The notes below the pieces were generated by a model. That model was not told the DNA's origin. It ran no database searches and saw nothing but the letters and a program-made list of their open reading frames with translations. Positions 8,692 through 11,134 of a stretch of 11,134 nt of DNA are shown piece by piece. The stretch's first letter is position 1. Each line of letters begins with the position of its first letter. The position numbers were made by a program, and so were the translations under genes. The DNA comes from JBBSGC01 sp038254525 (GTDB lineage Bacteria; Actinomycetota; Actinomycetes; Propionibacteriales; Nocardioidaceae), in contig JBBSGC010000064.1 of assembly GCA_038254525.1 (NCBI GenBank), positions 1 through 11,134 on the forward strand, read 5' to 3'.

Positions 8692-8697
8692 TAGCCT
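8692..8697 (+). promoter_or_regulatory. -10 element of a leaderless promoter for the hydrolase gene
   Basis: TAGCCT fits TANNNT and lies exactly six bases before ATG 8704, placing +1 at the start codon. The hydrolase has no Shine-Dalgarno sequence, as expected for a leaderless mRNA. The element lies in the 19-base gap after the gdh stop, so the hydrolase can be expressed apart from gdh. No clear -35 is seen. Confidence 0.6.
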
Positions 8698-8703
8698 GCG
8701 CCC

Positions 8704-9288
8704 ATGACCTCGATCGCGCTCTTCCCCTCGGTGCTTGGCGGGCGACCGGGTGTGCACGCCGCCGCCGACCTGTTGCGCTCCCACGGCCACGACGTGCGGG
8801 TGGTCGACCAGTACGACGGCCGGGTCTTCGACGACTACCAGGTGGCCGCGGCGTTCGCCCAGCAGCTCGGCATTCCGGTGCTCATGCGGGCTGCCCTCGA
8901 CGCGGTCGACGACCTGCCGGACGGCCTGGTCACGATGGGCTTCTCCAATGGCGCGGGGATGGCGCAGCTGGTGGCCTGCCGGCATCCTGGCGTGGCCGGG
9001 GCAGTGCTGTTGTCGGGGGCGATCGACCCAGCCGAGATCGGGGTCGACGCCTGGCCCGCAGCGGTGCCGGTGCAGGTGCACTACACGGTCGACGACCCGT
9101 GGCGCGGCCAGGAGTGGATCGACGCGACGGTGCGGGCGGTCGGCAACGCCGGTGCCGAGATCAAGACCTACGACTACCCCGGATCGGGGCACCTGTTCAC
9201 CGACCCCAGCATGCGCGAGGAGTACCAGCCGGTCGAGGCCGCGCAGCTGTGGCTGCGGGTGCTGGCGTTCCTGCGGCGGGTGGGCTGA
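8704..9288 (+). CDS. Alpha/beta hydrolase, dienelactone hydrolase family
   Basis: This 194-aa compact cytosolic alpha/beta hydrolase opens with SIALFPSVLGGRPGV and contains DQYDGRVFDDY, a common wording in the actinobacterial dienelactone-hydrolase-like group. The inferred triad is Ser81 in the nucleophile elbow GFSNGAG, Asp131 in HYTVDDPW, and His163 in YPGSGHLFTD. True dienelactone hydrolases use Cys as the nucleophile, so Ser suggests a general esterase/hydrolase; the substrate is unknown. No signal peptide is present. The start is ATG 8704, without a ribosome binding site but six bases after a TAGCCT -10 element. It follows gdh by 19 bases on the same strand, so it could also be read through from gdh; no functional link to glutamate metabolism is evident. 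Confidence 0.88.
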   Translation: MTSIALFPSVLGGRPGVHAAADLLRSHGHDVRVVDQYDGRVFDDYQVAAAFAQQLGIPVLMRAALDAVDDLPDGLVTMGFSNGAGMAQLVACRHPGVAGAVLLSGAIDPAEIGVDAWPAAVPVQVHYTVDDPWRGQEWIDATVRAVGNAGAEIKTYDYPGSGHLFTDPSMREEYQPVEAAQLWLRVLAFLRRVG

Positions 9289-9340
9289 CTGCGGGCCTCG
9301 GCCGGCCGCGAAAAGTCCCCATGTCGACCCCGGTGCGCCC

Positions 9341-9346
9341 TAGGCT
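9341..9346 (+). promoter_or_regulatory. -10 element upstream of the metalloprotease
   Basis: TAGGCT (TANNNT) lies five bases before a GTG at 9352, so transcription is expected to start at or near that GTG. It closely resembles TAGCCT before the hydrolase gene. No good -35 is visible. Confidence 0.5.
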
Positions 9347-9351
9347 GCCCG

Positions 9352-9399
9352 GTGGCGGCCCGCAGCAGCGCGCCGTGCACCTTGGGAGGCCAGCCATGA
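9352..9399 (+). CDS. Possible leaderless 15-codon upstream ORF
   Basis: A GTG placed five bases after the TAGGCT -10 opens a frame encoding MAARSSAPCTLGGQP, which ends at TGA 9397-9399. That stop overlaps the protease start as ATGA, and the protease ribosome binding site (GGGAGG, 9384-9389) lies inside the small frame. The geometry suits a leaderless leader peptide translationally coupled to the protease. Expression is inferred only; the frame is short enough to occur by chance. If the real +1 is a few bases off, this region is simply a 5' UTR. Confidence 0.35.
   Translation: MAARSSAPCTLGGQP
9384..9389 (+). promoter_or_regulatory. Ribosome binding site of the metalloprotease
   Basis: GGGAGG lies six bases before ATG 9396 and decides that start; the open frame further upstream runs over the hydrolase gene. 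Confidence 0.8.
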
Positions 9400-10151
9400 C
9401 CCGTGTCGCCATCGCCCGATCCCCCCGCCGGGGACGCCGGGTCGCCGGCTGGTTGACCGTCCTCGCGCTCATGCTCACACCCGTCGCGGGTCTAGGCGCG
9501 GACGCCGCAGCGGTGGCCGGGCCGGCAGGCACCGCCTCGGTGACCGGCTCGCAGGCCGCGCAGCTGCGCCCGGGCAACCCCAAGGCCTTCCAGTTCATCG
9601 CCACCGTCAACGGCAGGCCCGTGCACTGGAACAAGTGCCGCCGGATCGGCTTCCGCGTGCACACCCGGGGCGCGCCGGTCCGCGCCATCCGGCAGGCGAA
9701 GGAGGCCGTGCACCGGCTGGACGCCACCTCGGGGCTGCACTTCGTCTACCGCGGCCGCAGCAAGGCGCAGGCCAACCCCTCCGGCAAGGGCTACCCCAGG
9801 GACACCGACCTGGTGATCGGCTGGTCGACGCCGAAGCAGTCGATAGTGCCGCGCGGCGCCGCCGGAATCGGCGGCCCCCGGTGGCTGTCCACCGGCCAGA
9901 TCGTCACCGGGTTCGTGCTGCTCAACCGCAACGTCAAGCTGACCCCGGGCTTCGGCACCGGGCCCCGCAACGGCATCCAGGGCACGATCGGCCAGGTGCT
10001 GATGCACGAGCTCGGCCACGCGGTGGGCCTGGACCACGTCAAGGACAGCCGCCAGATCATGTATCCGATCTCCACCCACAAGCTGGCGATCTACGGCGCC
10101 GGCGACGCCAACGGCCTGCGCCGGGTCGGCTCGCTGCGCGCCTGCTTCTGA
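9396..10151 (+). CDS. Secreted matrixin-like zinc metalloprotease
   Basis: This is a 251-aa secreted protein. The N-terminus has a basic n-region (RSPRRGRRVAGW) and a hydrophobic core at about residues 18-36, followed by an Ala-rich stretch with likely signal peptidase sites around 35-39. The mature part carries the metzincin zinc site HELGHAVGLDH (His204, Glu205, His208, His214) and a Met-turn candidate, Met222 in IMYP, as in matrixin/M10-like peptidases. The segment HWNKCRRIGFRVHT resembles the first-strand motif of bacterial matrixin-like proteins. The only two cysteines, Cys81 and Cys250, would tie the start of the domain to the penultimate residue. No classical PRCGxPD cysteine-switch propeptide is present. 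ATG 9396 has GGGAGG six bases upstream. The gene has its own promoter candidate and a stem-loop after the stop. The substrate is unknown. Confidence 0.85.
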   Translation: MTRVAIARSPRRGRRVAGWLTVLALMLTPVAGLGADAAAVAGPAGTASVTGSQAAQLRPGNPKAFQFIATVNGRPVHWNKCRRIGFRVHTRGAPVRAIRQAKEAVHRLDATSGLHFVYRGRSKAQANPSGKGYPRDTDLVIGWSTPKQSIVPRGAAGIGGPRWLSTGQIVTGFVLLNRNVKLTPGFGTGPRNGIQGTIGQVLMHELGHAVGLDHVKDSRQIMYPISTHKLAIYGAGDANGLRRVGSLRACF

Positions 10152-10176
10152 GCGCTGGTCAGGAGCCGCCGCCGCA

Positions 10177-10205
10177 GGATGGGCCGGCAGCCTGGGGCCT
10201 CATCC
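10177..10205 (+). terminator. Stem-loop after the metalloprotease, possible terminator
   Basis: GGATGGGCC (10177-10185) pairs with GGCC-T-CATCC (10196-10205), forming nine base pairs with one bulged T (10200) and a 10-base loop. It begins 25 bases after the protease stop. There is no long T tract, only ATTT at 10211-10214, so it would be a weak or U-poor terminator of a kind often proposed in actinobacteria. Confidence 0.45.
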
Positions 10206-10325
10206 GTCCCATTTGCCGCACTGGTCACGATCTGTCCACAACATGCCGTTGCTCCCTGGCGCGCTGACGTGGGGCGCTGTCAGTATCTGCCGGACCGGGA
10301 ATCGGTTTGGGCATCGCCTTCTGCC

Positions 10326-10331
10326 AGGGGG
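10326..10331 (+). promoter_or_regulatory. Ribosome binding site favouring the cpaF start at 10337
   Basis: AGGGGG lies five bases before GTG 10337. The same purine run directly abuts the alternative in-frame GTG at 10331, which is too close for use, so 10337 is preferred. Confidence 0.5.
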
Positions 10332-10336
10332 TGGAC

Positions 10337-11134
10337 GTGGCTGGGTTGCGCACCGCGCCTGCGTCCTCGTCGGTCGCCGGTGGCCTGGCTGAACAGGTAC
10401 GCACACTTGTGCGAGATGAGGGGGTCGACCCTCAGTCCGCGCCGAGCGCCGTCCGGCGAATCGCCCAGACCGTCGCCACCGCGTACGACCGGCGCAGCCT
10501 CACCGGCGCGGTGGAGCCGCTCGAGGACTACCCCGGGCTCGTCGAGGAGCTGGTCGCGCGGGTTGCGGGCTTCGGGGCGCTGCAGCACTACCTCGACGAC
10601 CCCACGATCGAGGAGATCTGGATCAACGACCCCTCCCGGGTGTTCGTGGCACGCCACGGCCGGCACGAGCTGACGCCGACGATCCTGACCGCCGACGAGG
10701 TGCGGGAGCTGATCGAGCGGATGTTGAAGGCGAGCGGGCGTCGCCTCGACCTGAGCCAGCCGTTCGTCGATGCCCTGCTTCCCGGCGGCCACCGGCTGCA
10801 CGTCGTGCTCGACGGGATCTCGCGAGGTTTCGCCGCGGTCAACATCCGCAAGTTCGTCGCTCGCGCCCACTCACTCGACGATCTGGTGGTGCTCGGCTCG
10901 CTCAATGCGCAGGCGGCGGCATTCCTGCGCGCCGCGGTGCTCGCCGGCCTGAACGTCATCGTGTCGGGAGGAACCCAGGCGGGCAAGACAACTCTGCTCA
11001 ACTGCCTGGCCTCGGCCATCCCCGGCGGCGACCGGGTGATCTCCGCCGAAGAAGTCTTCGAGCTCAGGTTCAACCATCCGGACTGGGTGGCGATGCAGAC
11101 CCGCCAGGTCGGCCTCGAAGGCACCGGCGAGATC
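10337..11134 (+). CDS. cpaF: CpaF/TadA-type secretion ATPase (type II/IV secretion system ATPase), cut by the window end
   Basis: The first 266 codons are present; the frame is open at the window end. CpaF/TadA hexameric ATPases power assembly of Flp (tad) pili or related type II/IV-like secretion at the inner face of the membrane. Seen: an N-terminal helical region, DDPTIEEIWINDPSRVFVAR (87-106), which is the typical N-terminal-domain motif, then LLPGGHRLHVV, VNIRKFV, and the Walker A GGTQAGKTT (211-219, Lys217). After that come EEVFEL and QVGLEGTGEI. The TQAGK wording is usual in the actinobacterial branch in place of GTGSGK. The Walker B box lies beyond the window. GTG 10337 has AGGGGG five bases upstream; GTG 10331 is the alternative, and the frame is open back to a TGA at 10265-10267. 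Further tad/cpa genes (tadB, tadC, flp) are expected downstream. Confidence 0.9.
   Translation, partial: MAGLRTAPASSSVAGGLAEQVRTLVRDEGVDPQSAPSAVRRIAQTVATAYDRRSLTGAVEPLEDYPGLVEELVARVAGFGALQHYLDDPTIEEIWINDPSRVFVARHGRHELTPTILTADEVRELIERMLKASGRRLDLSQPFVDALLPGGHRLHVVLDGISRGFAAVNIRKFVARAHSLDDLVVLGSLNAQAAAFLRAAVLAGLNVIVSGGTQAGKTTLLNCLASAIPGGDRVISAEEVFELRFNHPDWVAMQTRQVGLEGTGEI

Larger units (their letters stand above)
10152..10336. other. Intergenic region between the metalloprotease and cpaF
   Basis: These 185 bases are the longest gap in the window. They hold a stem-loop near the protease end (10177-10205) and presumably the promoter of the cpaF/tad operon. CAGTAT at 10281-10286 is a weak -10 candidate with no matching -35. 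No RNA gene is recognised. Confidence 0.6.

Noticed and set aside
9291..9309. GC-rich inverted repeat just after the hydrolase stop, considered as a terminator
   Set aside because: It makes only about six pairs with a bulge and is followed by GAAAAG, not a T run. CGGCCGGCCG-type self-complementarity is common at this GC content.
10232..10240. DnaA-box-like CTGTCCACA upstream of cpaF
   Set aside because: It is a single box matching 8 of 9 bases to TTGTCCACA. A one-mismatch 9-mer is expected about once or more by chance in 11 kb on two strands. There is no AT-rich stretch or box cluster to suggest an origin.
10179..10673. 164-codon plus-strand frame overlapping the start of cpaF
   Set aside because: Its translation is Ser/Arg/Pro low-complexity, while another frame of the same strand encodes clear CpaF motifs from 10337 to the window end.

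Overview
The window is high-GC DNA (roughly 70% by eye) with GTG as well as ATG starts, tight gene packing, two likely leaderless promoters of the TAGNCT type, and several protein families typical of Actinomycetota: DUF6912, DUF2505, the 180-kDa NAD-glutamate dehydrogenase and the actinobacterial form of the CpaF/TadA ATPase. It reads as a chromosomal segment of an actinobacterium. I see no sign of phage, plasmid, insertion sequence, CRISPR array, tRNA or rRNA. No stretch over 300 bases lacks a gene; the longest gap is 185 bases (10152-10336).

Left part (34-3674): a small DUF6912 protein is followed by 1-pyrroline-5-carboxylate dehydrogenase (pruA), whose stop codon overlaps the GTG start of a membrane-associated family 2 glycosyltransferase. 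That gene runs tail-to-tail into a DUF2505 (SRPBCC-fold) gene on the minus strand, and the two coding ends overlap by 28 bases.

Centre (3675-9288): a 132-base divergent intergenic region, holding a perfect 14-base palindrome in the gdh leader, precedes a very large intact NAD-specific glutamate dehydrogenase (1625 aa). An alpha/beta hydrolase of the dienelactone hydrolase family starts 20 bases after its stop, apparently from its own leaderless promoter. P5C dehydrogenase makes glutamate from P5C, and glutamate dehydrogenase turns glutamate into 2-oxoglutarate. The window therefore carries two consecutive NAD-linked steps of proline/arginine catabolism, though the genes are separate transcription units.

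Right part (9289-11134): a secreted matrixin-like zinc metalloprotease, preceded by a possible 15-codon leaderless upstream ORF that ends in an ATGA overlap with the protease start. A stem-loop follows the protease. The window then enters the 5' part of a CpaF/TadA-type secretion ATPase, cut by the window end, which probably opens a tad/Flp pilus or related secretion locus.

Most of the window is ordinary core metabolism. I do not see a clearly new biological system. The observations most worth checking are the leaderless upstream ORF of the protease, the palindrome in the gdh leader, and the protease next to the secretion ATPase.
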